The notes under the pieces were generated by a model that was not told the DNA's origin, searched no databases, and saw only the letters and a list, made by a program, of their open reading frames with translations. The position numbers were made by a program, and so were the translations under genes. Shown in pieces: positions 36,065 through 46,681 of a stretch of DNA of 64,000 nt; within the stretch, counting starts at the first letter, position 1; every line of letters begins with the position of its first letter. The stretch is from Mesobacillus harenae (GTDB lineage: Bacteria > Bacillota > Bacilli > Bacillales > Cytobacillaceae). The stretch is taken from NCBI RefSeq assembly GCF_013343715.1, contig NZ_JABUNR010000015.1:62001-126000 (forward strand), written 5' to 3'.

Positions 36065-37447
36065 ATGGGACTACTCGAGAAAATATATGATAAATCGCCA
36101 ATATTTTTCCAAAATATGATGGTGTCAATCTCAGGTTATCAGCGTAACAAGGAACGTTATGGGAAAGTATATTGTGAATATTTAAAATTCCTATCAGAAT
36201 TTGATAAATTAAATTTGAAAGAACAATTGGATTTCCAACATAAAGAACTAGTAAACTTTATTAAGTTTGCAGTAGATAATAGCAAGTTTTATAGAGATTT
36301 ATATAAGGATATTGATATTAATTCTATTCATAATATTAATGATCTTAAGAAATTACCTATAGTTGATAAGGAAATGTTAAGAGAAAATATTAAGGATGTA
36401 GTTACCTTAAGCCAAAAAGAGGCTGTAGAAGGACATACGGGAGGCACTACAGGAAAGTCACTTGTGGTTTTATTCAGCCAGGAAGATATGATGAAAAGAA
36501 TGGCTATTCTGGATCACTTTAAAAGACGTGTTGGTTTTGAACATAGAAAAATGAAACGTGCAACTTTTAATGGGAAGCACATAATTCCTCCCACTCAAAG
36601 GAAAAAAGTTTTTTGGAGATATAATGTTGCTTGTAAACAAATGATTTACTCTTCGTTTCATCTTACTGAAGAAAATATGAAATATTATGTAGAATCATTG
36701 AACGAATTTAAACCTGACGCAATAGATGGCTTTTTTATGTCAATGTGTGATATTGCAGGATATATCGAACGTCATAATATTAAGTTAAAGTTTAAACCCG
36801 TTGCAATATTTCCAACATCAGAAACATTAACTAAGTCAGGAAGAGAACTATTAGAGAGAGTGTTTAAGTGTAAGGTTTATGATCAGTATGCCTCGAGTGA
36901 AGGTGCACCCTTTATTACAGAATGTGCAAATCAGACATTACACATGGAATTAGTATCAGGAGTGTTTGAACATTTTGAAAAGGATAACTCTGAGGTGTTA
37001 GTCACTAGTTTTACTACTCATGGTACACCATTAATTCGTTATCGTATTGGAGATGCAGTGATTTGTGATAAGACAAGTGAAAGCTGTAACTGCGGTAATG
37101 AATTGACTACTGTTAAGGAAATACAAGGTCGTCGACTGGATTTTTTATATACCGCAGAAGGCGCAAAGATAAATGGCGGAAATGTTGCAAACTTATTTAA
37201 AAACATGCCTAACGCATTAATAAGAGCTCAAACCATTCAAGAAAAAGTTGATGAGATAACTATTAACCTTGAAGTAGATCAAAACCTATATAAACCTGAG
37301 TATGATGATCTATTGAAAGATGAGTTTATGCACAAATTTGGTGAAGCCACAAATATAATTATTAACCATGTTAATGAGATACCTAGAGAGAGAAGTGGAA
37401 AATTTAGAATGATAAAAAATAATGTTAAGATAAACGGTGTGATGTAA
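36065..37447 (+). CDS. CapK/phenylacetate-CoA-ligase-like adenylate-forming protein
   Basis: 460-residue AMP-binding superfamily protein with the nucleotide loop HTGGTTGKSL, YDQYASSEGAPFITEC as the acyl-adenylate motif, and IRYRIGDAVI. A Cys-x-Cys pair (ESCNCGNE) sits in the PaaK-like zinc region. CapK proteins occur in capsule loci and are thought to activate a carboxylate, perhaps for acyl or amino-acid decoration of the polymer. The ATG directly follows the upstream stop. Substrate unknown. Confidence 0.82.
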   Translation: MGLLEKIYDKSPIFFQNMMVSISGYQRNKERYGKVYCEYLKFLSEFDKLNLKEQLDFQHKELVNFIKFAVDNSKFYRDLYKDIDINSIHNINDLKKLPIVDKEMLRENIKDVVTLSQKEAVEGHTGGTTGKSLVVLFSQEDMMKRMAILDHFKRRVGFEHRKMKRATFNGKHIIPPTQRKKVFWRYNVACKQMIYSSFHLTEENMKYYVESLNEFKPDAIDGFFMSMCDIAGYIERHNIKLKFKPVAIFPTSETLTKSGRELLERVFKCKVYDQYASSEGAPFITECANQTLHMELVSGVFEHFEKDNSEVLVTSFTTHGTPLIRYRIGDAVICDKTSESCNCGNELTTVKEIQGRRLDFLYTAEGAKINGGNVANLFKNMPNALIRAQTIQEKVDEITINLEVDQNLYKPEYDDLLKDEFMHKFGEATNIIINHVNEIPRERSGKFRMIKNNVKINGVM

Positions 37448-38553
37448 TGAAACCCTTAAGGATATTACATGTTTTAGCTAGCCTAGACAGAGGTGGAGCT
37501 GAGGCGATGATAATGAATATATATAGGAAAATTGATAGAAATAAAATTCAATTTGACTTTGTTGTTAATGATCGAGATGAAAGTTATTCATATGAGGCAG
37601 AAATAAAAAGTTTAGGAGGACGTATTTATAGAGTACCAAGATATAAAATAACTAACTATTACTTCTATAAAAGAGAATGGGAGAAGTTAATCTCCCAACA
37701 TCCAGAATGGAAGATAATTCATGGACATCATACCTCCCCAGCATTTATTTATTTATCGATTGCAAAATCACTAAACAGATTAACAATAGGTCACAGCCAT
37801 ATTGCTGGTGGAGAACATACATTAAAGTCATATATTAAATTTTTAATGAGATATCCTTTACGATATATAGCTGACTATTTATTTGCATGCTCTGAGTCAG
37901 CAGCAAAGTGGATGTACGGCAAGAGAAGTAATGAATCACAAGTTCTTAATAATGCTATAGATGCAAAAAAGTATGTATTCTCTGAACAAATAAGAACACT
38001 TAAAAGGAAAGAACTAAAGATTGAAGATAAGTTTGTAATAGGTCATATAGGGAGGTTTCAAACTCAAAAAAACCACCTTTTTTTAATTGATATTTTTAAT
38101 GCTGTCCATGATAAATACAATAATTCAATATTATTGTTAGTAGGAGATGGAGAGTTACGACCTTTTATTGAAAAAAGAATCAAAGAGTTAGGGCTGATTG
38201 ATTCGGTAATTTTTACGGGAGTGAGATCAGATATTCCTGATCTACTTCAAGCAATGGATTTGTTTTTATTTCCATCATTATATGAAGGTTTAGGCATCGT
38301 CAGTATAGAAGCGCAAGCAGCAGGGTTACACACTATTGTATCGGACACCATTCCACAAGATGCCTATTTAACAAACTTAATTGAATCAATCTCCTTACAG
38401 GACTCGAAAGAAAAATGGGCTGAAAAGATATTAAAATATACTACTGGCTATAATAGAAAAAACACTTATGAGCAGATAAAATCAAAAGGTTATGATATTG
38501 AAGCTACATCTATGTGGATTCAAAGGTTTTATTTGGAGCATTGGAAGGAGTAG
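37447..38553 (+). CDS. Glycosyltransferase family 4
   Basis: 368-residue GT-B enzyme beginning with MKPLRILHVLASLDRGGAE, followed by GHIGRFQTQKNH and the donor-binding PSLYEGLGIVSIEAQAAGL motif. Its ATG overlaps the CapK stop (TAATG). Closely related in layout to the GT4 at 39467-40582, suggesting an old duplication. Cytoplasmic, membrane-associated; sugar specificity unknown. Confidence 0.9.
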   Translation: MKPLRILHVLASLDRGGAEAMIMNIYRKIDRNKIQFDFVVNDRDESYSYEAEIKSLGGRIYRVPRYKITNYYFYKREWEKLISQHPEWKIIHGHHTSPAFIYLSIAKSLNRLTIGHSHIAGGEHTLKSYIKFLMRYPLRYIADYLFACSESAAKWMYGKRSNESQVLNNAIDAKKYVFSEQIRTLKRKELKIEDKFVIGHIGRFQTQKNHLFLIDIFNAVHDKYNNSILLLVGDGELRPFIEKRIKELGLIDSVIFTGVRSDIPDLLQAMDLFLFPSLYEGLGIVSIEAQAAGLHTIVSDTIPQDAYLTNLIESISLQDSKEKWAEKILKYTTGYNRKNTYEQIKSKGYDIEATSMWIQRFYLEHWKE

Positions 38554-38555
38554 CT

Positions 38556-39470
38556 ATGGTAAGTAAAACAAGGATAACTGTGTTTACCCCCACATATAAT
38601 AGAGCTCATACAATAAATAGAACATATAAAAGTTTATGTAATCAAACATGTAAAGAATTTATATGGTTAATAATTGATGATGGTTCATCAGATAATACTA
38701 GAGAACTAGTTGAACAATGGATTAATGAAGATATTATACAAATACAATATATATATAAAGAGAATGGTGGTATGCATACAGCACACAATACTGCCTATAA
38801 TAATATTAGCACTGAACTTAATATCTGCATAGATTCAGACGATCAAATAGCTGAGAATGCAATTGATACAATCTTAACATTTTGGGAGAAATATGGGGAT
38901 GAAACTTATGCGGGTTTAGTAGGATTGGATGCTACTTTAGATGGCCGGTTAATTGGTAAAGGGTTTCCTGATAATTTAAAAGATACAACTCTATCAAGTT
39001 ATTATGCTACTGGAGGAAAAGGGGATAAAAAACTTGTATATAGGACAGATGTTATAAAAAGATATCAAGATTATCCTGAATATAAAGGTGAACGACTTGT
39101 ACCTCTTGGTGTTAAATATACTTTAATAGACCAAGATTATAAATTATTAATTCTGAATGAAGTGTTATGTTATGTAGAATACCAGGATACAGGTTCTAGC
39201 AATACAATTTTTAAGCAGTATATTGAAAGTCCAAAAGGATTCTCATATGCAAGAAAAATCAATATGGTTTATGGGGCAACATTAAAAAAACGTTTTTTAT
39301 CATGTATACATTATGTAAGTAGTAGTATATTTGAACATAACAAAGAATTTTATAGAGATTCACCAAAGAAAATAATGACATTATTTTCTTTAATTCCCGG
39401 AACGTTATTAAATATTTATATCAGATTTAGAGTACAATTTTTAGATAAATTTCAGGGAGCTAAGAAATGA
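38556..39470 (+). CDS. Glycosyltransferase family 2
   Basis: 304-residue GT-A enzyme. It starts [19 protein letters not shown]; the DXD-type metal site is ICIDSDDQIAEN. The ATG at 38556 follows GGAAGGAG; a longer frame runs back into the preceding gene. It overlaps the next gene by 4 bp (ATGA). It is similar to the GT2 at 42031-42933, including the PTYNRA start. Confidence 0.9.
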   Translation: MVSKTRITVFTPTYNRAHTINRTYKSLCNQTCKEFIWLIIDDGSSDNTRELVEQWINEDIIQIQYIYKENGGMHTAHNTAYNNISTELNICIDSDDQIAENAIDTILTFWEKYGDETYAGLVGLDATLDGRLIGKGFPDNLKDTTLSSYYATGGKGDKKLVYRTDVIKRYQDYPEYKGERLVPLGVKYTLIDQDYKLLILNEVLCYVEYQDTGSSNTIFKQYIESPKGFSYARKINMVYGATLKKRFLSCIHYVSSSIFEHNKEFYRDSPKKIMTLFSLIPGTLLNIYIRFRVQFLDKFQGAKK

Positions 39471-40582
39471 GCAAAATAAACGTTTTACAGGTAGTCAGTA
39501 CTATGAATTGTGGTGGTGCTGAAACGATGCTAATGAATATATTTAGAAATATCGATAGGGAAAAGTTTCAGTTCCACTTTTTATATTATACTGATGAAAC
39601 TTGTTATTTTGATGAAGAGATTAAGAGCCTAGATGGTATTATACACAGAATAAATAATATTAAAGAATTGGGTGCTATAGGACTCATTAGTAAATTGAAA
39701 CATCTAATTAAGGCCCAGTCCATAGAGGCTATCCATGCCCATACATCTTTGTCTATAGGAGTTGTGATGTATGCTGCAAAAAAAGCGGGTGTTCCTATTA
39801 GAATAGCACATTCTCATACGACAGTTGATCCACGAAAGTCAACATTTAAGAGAAATATATACAATACAATAATGAAGTCCTTAATCAAGAAGTATAGTAC
39901 GCATTATTTAATGTGTGGAGATGATGCGGGGAGGTTTTTGTTCGGGAGCAATTATTTGAGAAATACAAAGTTATTACCTAATGCAATTGATCTAAGTCAA
40001 TATACAGTGGCTGAAAATAACATACAAAAGACAAAGAAAACATTATCTTTATTGAATAATACATTAATCATTGGACAGGTAGGCTCGTTTAAAGAAACTA
40101 AAAATCATAAATTTTCATTAGAAATTGCTAGTAAATTAAAGGAAAAGGGTATTAACTTTAAAATGCTGTTTGCTGGTGAAGGTGAATTGATGGAAGAATG
40201 TATCGAATATTCAAGGGATTTAGGTGTAGATAATAATATTCTGTTTTTAGGAAACCGCTCAGATATATCAACTTTAATGAATGTTTTTGATGTCTTACTT
40301 ATGCCTTCATTGTTTGAAGGATTGCCAGTTACCCTTGTGGAGGCACAAGCGGCGGGATTATCATGTGTAGTATCTAATAATATATCAATAGAATCTGACT
40401 TTGGGGTAGATTTAGTTGTGTTTTTATCTTTAGAAGAGTCAAAAGAAGTTTGGGTTAAAAAAATAATAGAGTCAAGTAAAAAAGAAAGGGTAGATAAAAA
40501 TATAATTAACGAAAGTATAAAAAATAGAGGATATGCAATAGAGGAATCCGTTAGACTAGTGAGTGAGATTTACTATGACTGA
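39467..40582 (+). CDS. Glycosyltransferase family 4
   Basis: 371-residue GT-B enzyme: INVLQVVSTMNCGGAETM at the N-terminus, GQVGSFKETKNHK in the C-terminal domain and PSLFEGLPVTLVEAQAAGL in the donor site. It overlaps genes on both sides, by 4 bp upstream and 8 bp downstream, a tightly packed operon. Specificity unknown. Confidence 0.9.
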   Translation: MSKINVLQVVSTMNCGGAETMLMNIFRNIDREKFQFHFLYYTDETCYFDEEIKSLDGIIHRINNIKELGAIGLISKLKHLIKAQSIEAIHAHTSLSIGVVMYAAKKAGVPIRIAHSHTTVDPRKSTFKRNIYNTIMKSLIKKYSTHYLMCGDDAGRFLFGSNYLRNTKLLPNAIDLSQYTVAENNIQKTKKTLSLLNNTLIIGQVGSFKETKNHKFSLEIASKLKEKGINFKMLFAGEGELMEECIEYSRDLGVDNNILFLGNRSDISTLMNVFDVLLMPSLFEGLPVTLVEAQAAGLSCVVSNNISIESDFGVDLVVFLSLEESKEVWVKKIIESSKKERVDKNIINESIKNRGYAIEESVRLVSEIYYD

Positions 40583-42029
40583 TACAAATAAACCAATAGC
40601 AAAAGCGAATATCGCATTAATATATTATGTGTTTTTATTACTAATATGTATTATATATGGTGTTATATGTTTATTGTATCAACCCTTAGTGTACAATTCA
40701 GAATTTGTGATTAAGTCTTGGGGTTGGCTATCAATTTTTTTGTTATTATTAAGCACTTTTACTTTTATAAAAAGAACTAATTCCGTATTTAACGCTTATA
40801 TTATCTATGTACTAGTTGCATATTTCTATTGGTTAGGTTTGCTATTTTTAAATGCTTTAAATATTAATATTGATAGAACAGTATTAAGTTGGTTCGATTA
40901 TAAGGCTCTAATTGGTCCAATAGTTTATACAGTTTTGGGGTTTGGATTATTCCAATTGGCAGCTTTATTATATACACAAAAGAATTCTTTTATTACAAAC
41001 TTTTCCCAAAGCGAAATTTTTACTAATAAGAGAAATAAAAGTGCAGTATTGATTACTAGTGTAATCCTATTACTAATTTCAGCACCTATTTATTATAGTA
41101 ATTTAATTAACAATGCTATAGTTTCACTTACTAGTGGTTATGGAGCGCTGTATAATAATGCGAATGACTCTTCATCAGTTAATAATATTATCAGTTCATT
41201 AGAAATATTCTTCATTCCAGGGTTATATTTGTTTTTTTCTGTTAATAGAAAATCTAAGATAGCACGTTACTTTGTTATTTCCTTAGTTGTAATTAATATA
41301 TTATTGAGTTTTTTAACGGGTGTTAGAAGTTTAGCCCTAATTTTACTTATAAGTTTTTTATGGTTATATCATGTCCAGGTTTCCCCATTTAAAGGGAAAA
41401 AAAATCTTTTATTAGTAATTCTAGGGATATTTATTATGGCCCTATCGGTTACAATCATACAATACAGAGGAACAAGTGATAAGACATTCACTGAATTTCT
41501 TAATATATTTTTTAAAAATATAGGGGAAGAGAACTTTATCATTACATTCATTAGCGAATTAGGTTATAGTATATACCCCCTTATTGAAACAATGAGACTT
41601 ATTCCTGAAAATATTGATTTCGCTTATGGTTTCTCATATTTATCTAGTTTTCTTGCAGTAATACCAAGCCTATTATTAGGTGGATTTTCTTTTGCAAATT
41701 ACGCTGCTCTAGATGTCTGGCTCATGAACCAACTGAACATTAATTATGGACCGGGATATTCATTAATTGCAGAGACTTACTATAATTTTGGATGGTTTGG
41801 TTTATTGTTAATGCCAATTTGGGGTGGTATTCTTGTGCGGATATTTAATAACGTGATTATTAGTGAGGGCAAAGTTGTTAGAAACGCATATATTGCCATA
41901 TTAGTTTATTATCTTTTAATGACAGCACGATCTCCGCTTTTATTATCAGTAAGAAATATCTTTTATGGAATAATTATACCAATGGTGTTGATTAAGTTAT
42001 TTGAACTTGCTGGAGGAAGGAAAAGATAG
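40575..42029 (+). CDS. O-antigen/exopolysaccharide polymerase (Wzy)
   Basis: 484-residue protein with about eleven hydrophobic helices and a larger loop around the SGYGALYNNANDSS and FRYRGTSDKTF-type regions (YRGTSDK present). This topology, size and place among glycosyltransferases and a flippase identify the repeat-unit polymerase; primary sequence of Wzy proteins is poorly conserved. The ATG at 40575 lies in the end of the preceding GT gene. Confidence 0.78.
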   Translation: MTDTNKPIAKANIALIYYVFLLLICIIYGVICLLYQPLVYNSEFVIKSWGWLSIFLLLLSTFTFIKRTNSVFNAYIIYVLVAYFYWLGLLFLNALNINIDRTVLSWFDYKALIGPIVYTVLGFGLFQLAALLYTQKNSFITNFSQSEIFTNKRNKSAVLITSVILLLISAPIYYSNLINNAIVSLTSGYGALYNNANDSSSVNNIISSLEIFFIPGLYLFFSVNRKSKIARYFVISLVVINILLSFLTGVRSLALILLISFLWLYHVQVSPFKGKKNLLLVILGIFIMALSVTIIQYRGTSDKTFTEFLNIFFKNIGEENFIITFISELGYSIYPLIETMRLIPENIDFAYGFSYLSSFLAVIPSLLLGGFSFANYAALDVWLMNQLNINYGPGYSLIAETYYNFGWFGLLLMPIWGGILVRIFNNVIISEGKVVRNAYIAILVYYLLMTARSPLLLSVRNIFYGIIIPMVLIKLFELAGGRKR

Positions 42030-42030
42030 A

Positions 42031-42933
42031 ATGAGTTATCAAAAGACTACAATTACTGTATTTACCCCCACATATAATAGAGCTGATCTTTTATACAATT
42101 TATACAGTAGTTTAAAATTACAAACATATAAGAATTTTGATTGGTTAATAGTAGATGATGGAAGCACAGATAAAACTAGAGATGTCGTAGAATCCTTTAA
42201 GAAGGAAAATATTCTTAACATTACTTATATAAAAACAAAAAATAAAGGTAAAATGCAAGCTATAAATACGGGTGTTAATAATTGTAAAACAGATTTATTT
42301 TTTATAGTAGATTCCGATGATTATATAACGGAATCTGCAATAGAAAAATTAATTACTTCCTGGACACAAGAGAAGAGTGAGAATTTAAGCGGTATAATTG
42401 CAATGAGAGGAAATGTAAAAACGTATACTCCTATAGGTGGAACTATGCTTCCAGAGATTAAAACAGAAACCCTTTATAACCTTTATAACAAATATAGTTA
42501 TAAAGGTGATTTAGCTGTAGTTTATAGAACAGACGTATTGAAAAAATTTCCATTCCCATATATAGAAGGAGAAAAATTTATATCTGAAGCTTATATATGG
42601 ATGAAAATTGATGAACATTACAAGATGTTAATATTAAGGGATATTATTTACCTGTGTGAATATCTAGACGATGGATATACTACTAACGCCAAAAAATTAA
42701 TGCTAAATAATCCTAAGGGATATAGACTTTATTATTTGCAACATGCTAGAATGTCTCAATATTTATCTAGGGGACTAAAAATAAAGCGGAAAATAATTTC
42801 TATTATAAAATATATAGGATTTTCTATAAAAGCTAAGGAGCCTATTTTTAGAAATAATCCGTATAAGATACTCACCATTTGTTTATATCCTATTGGAATA
42901 GCTTATAGATCTATAAAGTTACATGAAAGGTGA
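42031..42933 (+). CDS. Glycosyltransferase family 2
   Basis: 300-residue GT-A enzyme with [28 protein letters not shown] and the metal site [10 protein letters not shown]. The ATG at 42031 is one base after the Wzy stop; GGAGGAAGG lies upstream. Similar overall to the GT2 at 38556-39470. Confidence 0.9.
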   Translation: MSYQKTTITVFTPTYNRADLLYNLYSSLKLQTYKNFDWLIVDDGSTDKTRDVVESFKKENILNITYIKTKNKGKMQAINTGVNNCKTDLFFIVDSDDYITESAIEKLITSWTQEKSENLSGIIAMRGNVKTYTPIGGTMLPEIKTETLYNLYNKYSYKGDLAVVYRTDVLKKFPFPYIEGEKFISEAYIWMKIDEHYKMLILRDIIYLCEYLDDGYTTNAKKLMLNNPKGYRLYYLQHARMSQYLSRGLKIKRKIISIIKYIGFSIKAKEPIFRNNPYKILTICLYPIGIAYRSIKLHER

Positions 42934-42940
42934 AGTAGAA

Positions 42941-43591
42941 TTGAAACTTAAAGATTTTATACCTAGATATGTTGTCAATCACTTTAAGCTTATACGTCTT
43001 AAATATAAGAATTCAGAAAGTATAATAAATACGTATAACATAAGTAATTCATGTCAAATTGGAAGAGAGTGCATTATAGATTTTGAAACTTCTTTGTCAC
43101 TAGGCACGGTGGTTGGAGACTACAGTTATATAAATTCAAATTGTAACATTACCAATACACAAATAGGAACGTTTACATCCATTTCATCGAATTGTGTTAT
43201 TGGAGCTAGTCAACATCCGATAAATTACATGAGTACTTCACCTAGGATTTATAGTGAAAACAATATTCTTGGTGTTCCTGCATTTTTTGAATCAAAGCCA
43301 AAGAAAACAATTATAGGTGATGACTGCTGGATAGGGGCAAATGTAGTTATTATGGATGGAGTCAAAGTAGGCAACGGCTCAATTATAGGTGCTGGTGCTG
43401 TTGTTACAAAGGACATTGAGGAATATTCAATAGCTGTGGGAACTCCTGCAAAGGTTATAAAAAAAAGGTTTGATGAAAAAAGCGTTGAGTATCTAAGAAA
43501 AATAAACTGGACCCAATTACCTTTAAAAGATATAAGAAAAATGAAAGGGATTTTCATAAAAAAAGACTTTTGGAATGAACCTGACTTATAA
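42941..43591 (+). CDS. Left-handed beta-helix acyltransferase (CatB-like)
   Basis: About 216 residues with hexapeptide repeats: [17 protein letters not shown], then [17 protein letters not shown] and [23 protein letters not shown]. The catalytic His is in SQHPINYM. It likely O-acetylates a sugar of the repeat unit. The TTG at 42941 has AGGTGA 7 nt upstream and avoids overlapping the upstream gene; the ATG at 42923 is an alternative. Its stop overlaps the Wzx start (TAATG). Confidence 0.87.
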   Translation: MKLKDFIPRYVVNHFKLIRLKYKNSESIINTYNISNSCQIGRECIIDFETSLSLGTVVGDYSYINSNCNITNTQIGTFTSISSNCVIGASQHPINYMSTSPRIYSENNILGVPAFFESKPKKTIIGDDCWIGANVVIMDGVKVGNGSIIGAGAVVTKDIEEYSIAVGTPAKVIKKRFDEKSVEYLRKINWTQLPLKDIRKMKGIFIKKDFWNEPDL

Positions 43592-44991
43592 TGAAGAAAA
43601 TTAAAGGAATATCCAAATTTAAAAATAATAAAAATTTAAATGCTACAATTTTTTATGGCTTTGGTGGGATATTTAGCAAGGCAGTAGCTTTTATAACAAT
43701 ACCAATTTTCACAAGGATATTATCTACAGAAGATTATGGAATTGTGAATAATTATTTGGCTTGGGTTTCAATTTTTACTGTAATAGCAAGTTTAGGTATG
43801 ACTAACTCTATTAGAATGGCATTTGTGGATTATTTAGAATCTATTAATAAATATATTTCTTCAATGTTTACATTATCAGTAGTCAGCTTTTTCTTAATAT
43901 CGACTTTTACCATTTTTATTAGCAATTTTATAGAATTGCAACTAACAAAAACTATACTTATATTAGCTTTTATACAAGCGTTTTCCAGTTTTGTTATAAA
44001 CTGTATGATAGCTAAATATATGATGGAATATAAATATATTAAAAGAACCATCTTAATGATTTTACCAAACTTTATTACTATTATTACGGCAATCCCGCTA
44101 ATACTATATGTCTTTAAGGAAAATGAACACCTAGGAAGAATAATTCCAAATGCAATGTTTTTTTTGTTAATTGGGCTCATTTTAATAACTGTAGTAATGT
44201 TTAAAGGGAAAACATTTTATAATAAAGAATATTGGCAATACGCAATTAATGTGTCTTTACCATTAATTGCGTATTCACTGTCAGAGATCATACTTGCTCA
44301 AGTTGATAGAATAATGTTAACGGAAATGAGAAGTGCGTCAGAAACAGGAATATACAGCTTAGTATATAATTTTGGAATGGTTCTAAATCTATTTACAGGT
44401 GTTTTTGCAAGTATATGGGTACCATGGTTTACAAATGAAATGAAAAAAGGATCAGTAACTACCATTAATCAAAGGGCAAAAGAGTATATTTTTATTGTAA
44501 CTGGAATTGCAATGTCCATTGTTTTGGTTTCTCCTGAAGTTTTAAAATTCATGACAACTTCGGAGTATTGGGAAGGTATATATCTTATTCCGTTTATTGT
44601 TTTTTCATCTTTAATTATATATTATACATCATTTTATATGGACGTCGAATATTACTATAAGAAAACAAAAGTAATAGCAACAATCAGTGCTTTGAGTGCA
44701 GTAGTAAATATACTGTTAAATCTAATTATTATACCAATTTATGGGGCAATTGGTGCTGCTTTTACAACTCTAGTTTCATACTTGTTTTCTTTATTGCTAC
44801 ACTATTTCATAATTAGGAGAGTTAATTCAAGGTTGATTGGGAAAAAGGTATTTCTATTTCCTATGATTTGTGTTGTTATAACAAGTTGTACTTACTATCT
44901 AATAATTGATATAACAGTTTTAAGATGGATGCTTGCATTGGGAGTATGTATATATGTTTTTCCAAAGACAATAAGGGTTATTCTTAAATGA
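43591..44991 (+). CDS. Oligosaccharide flippase (Wzx)
   Basis: 466-residue MOP/MATE-superfamily membrane protein with about twelve hydrophobic helices. The N-terminus has FYGFGGIFSKAVAFITIPIFTRIL and STEDYGIVN, typical of Wzx. It flips lipid-linked repeat units to the outer leaflet for Wzy. The ATG overlaps the preceding stop by one base. Confidence 0.9.
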   Translation: MKKIKGISKFKNNKNLNATIFYGFGGIFSKAVAFITIPIFTRILSTEDYGIVNNYLAWVSIFTVIASLGMTNSIRMAFVDYLESINKYISSMFTLSVVSFFLISTFTIFISNFIELQLTKTILILAFIQAFSSFVINCMIAKYMMEYKYIKRTILMILPNFITIITAIPLILYVFKENEHLGRIIPNAMFFLLIGLILITVVMFKGKTFYNKEYWQYAINVSLPLIAYSLSEIILAQVDRIMLTEMRSASETGIYSLVYNFGMVLNLFTGVFASIWVPWFTNEMKKGSVTTINQRAKEYIFIVTGIAMSIVLVSPEVLKFMTTSEYWEGIYLIPFIVFSSLIIYYTSFYMDVEYYYKKTKVIATISALSAVVNILLNLIIIPIYGAIGAAFTTLVSYLFSLLLHYFIIRRVNSRLIGKKVFLFPMICVVITSCTYYLIIDITVLRWMLALGVCIYVFPKTIRVILK

Positions 44992-45137
44992 ATTAAGAGA
45001 GCAGAGAACCATTCAAAGCATTGAGCAATACTCAATATGAGTAATAGATGCATTATTCTTATAGTTAAAATTGTCTTTATAGTACTAATTAATAAAGAGA
45101 TTTAGCTAATATATGAAGTGAGGTGTGTATAAATACA

Positions 45138-46133
45138 ATGAACATATTAGTAACAGGTGGTGCAGGATATATAGGATCCCATACTTGTGTTGCATTACTG
45201 AAACAAGGACATTCAGTCATTATTGCTGATAATCTTTCTAATAGCAAGAGTGAGACTGTTATGAAAATCATGGATATAGCTAATAAAGAAGTAACTTTTT
45301 ACGAGATTGATGTCACAGATGCAGAAGCTATTGATAGTATCTTCAGAAATTACAAGATTGACGGAGTTATTCACTTTGCGGGGTTAAAGGCGGTAGGAGA
45401 ATCAGTAGACATACCTTTAAATTATTATTATAACAATATTGTTAGTACTATGGTTCTTGCAAAAGCTTGTCAGAAATATAATGTGAATCGGTTTGTATTT
45501 AGTTCCTCTGCAACTGTATACGGAGATAATAAAGTTCCTTTTGTTGAAACTATGGATCTTTTACCAACAACCAATCCATATGGTGAAACGAAAGCAATGA
45601 GTGAGCGAATTCTAACTGACATAGCTAAAGCAAATCCAGAATTTTCAGTTGCTCTTCTTCGATATTTTAATCCAGTCGGAGCCCATGAAAGTGGCTTAAT
45701 TGGTGAAGTACCTAATGGTATACCAAATAATCTGATGCCATATGTAACTAAGGTTGCTAAGGGGAAATTAGAGAAATTACGAGTTTTTGGGAACGACTAT
45801 CCAACAATAGATGGAACCGGTGTAAGAGATTATATTCACGTATTGGATCTAGCAGAAGGGCATGTTGCAGCGTTAGATAATCTCAAGATTGGTGCTCATG
45901 TTTATAACTTAGGAACTGGTCAAGGTACCAGCGTATTAGAATTAGTGAAAGCTTTTGAAGAAGCAAATGGTACTGAAGTTCCTTATGAAATATTAGAGCG
46001 GAGACCTGGAGATATCGCTTCTTGTTATGCTGATGCTTCAAAAGCTAAAAGAGAGCTTTGTTGGACAGCAAAACGTGATATTATATCCATGTGCCGTGAC
46101 GCTTGGCACTTTGAAAAGAATTATAAAGAATAG
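45138..46133 (+). CDS. galE: UDP-glucose 4-epimerase
   Basis: 331-residue extended SDR with VTGGAGYIGSHT, the active site TTNPYGETKAMSE (YxxxK), and RYFNPVGAHESG; normal GalE length. It makes UDP-Gal from the UDP-Glc supplied by GalU. The ATG at 45138 has GAGGTG ~12 nt upstream; the GTG at 45123 is an alternative. A 146-bp gap before it may hold its own promoter. A terminator follows at 46149-46176, closing the polysaccharide locus. Confidence 0.94.
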   Translation: MNILVTGGAGYIGSHTCVALLKQGHSVIIADNLSNSKSETVMKIMDIANKEVTFYEIDVTDAEAIDSIFRNYKIDGVIHFAGLKAVGESVDIPLNYYYNNIVSTMVLAKACQKYNVNRFVFSSSATVYGDNKVPFVETMDLLPTTNPYGETKAMSERILTDIAKANPEFSVALLRYFNPVGAHESGLIGEVPNGIPNNLMPYVTKVAKGKLEKLRVFGNDYPTIDGTGVRDYIHVLDLAEGHVAALDNLKIGAHVYNLGTGQGTSVLELVKAFEEANGTEVPYEILERRPGDIASCYADASKAKRELCWTAKRDIISMCRDAWHFEKNYKE

Positions 46134-46148
46134 TGTGATTTAGCAAAT

Positions 46149-46176
46149 TACCCGCTAGGCATAATGCTTGGCGGGT
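46149..46176 (+). terminator. Intrinsic terminator after galE
   Basis: Stem TACCCGC / GCGGGTA with partly paired loop arms, followed by TATATTTG. Confidence 0.7.
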
Positions 46177-46198
46177 ATATTTGTTATGCTTAATATTT

Positions 46199-46366
46199 TT
46201 ATGAATTTAATATCTGCTCATCAATAATTTTACCCTCTTCTAAGTCAATAAGCATGGTAGTTATTTTTAACCGTAACATTCTATGAGGATATTTAAGTAA
46301 GATTTCATATAGTTTGTCATTGCTTACTACCATTGTATATTTGGTAATATCATCTTGAGGTTTCCA
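46199..46366 (-). pseudogene. C-terminal remnant of an unidentified protein
   Basis: The minus strand holds about 55 codons without a start, reading as ordinary protein (ITKYTMVVSNDKLYEILLKY, then RMLRLKITTMLIDLEEGKII) and ending at TAA. The open frame begins exactly where a family D repeat copy (46365-46386) lies, as though the 5' part had been lost there. Family not recognised. The remaining stretch to 46681 holds no supportable gene. Confidence 0.35.
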
Positions 46367-46386
46367 TCACAGTGACGCCCCGGAAA
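46365..46386. repeat. Dispersed short repeat, family D, copy 1
   Basis: Contains CATCACAGTGACGCCCCGG. Related copies are at 55459 (same strand) and 58803 (reverse complement). It lies at the border of a gene remnant. Confidence 0.6.
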
Positions 46387-46681
46387 ATCTTGTTTCACGT
46401 AACGTTTCACATTTGTGTTGTTAAACTCTGTGGGAGCTATCTTGCAGAGTTTTTGTTTTTTCTAATGATAAATGGCACAATACTCCTCGATTAAAGTTCC
46501 CAGATATGTTTCACGGGTTTGTTGGGGATGCGGTGGATCTGTTTTTTACTTTTGGTTAGTGCGGTTTTGTCGTTTGCTGGTGTTTTGTAACTTCTAGACT
46601 AAAAAATATTGCTAATGGCTTACATCATCTAAATGATATTTTGACTAGAAAGCTTAAAGAAAAATTAAGTTTTTTCCAACT

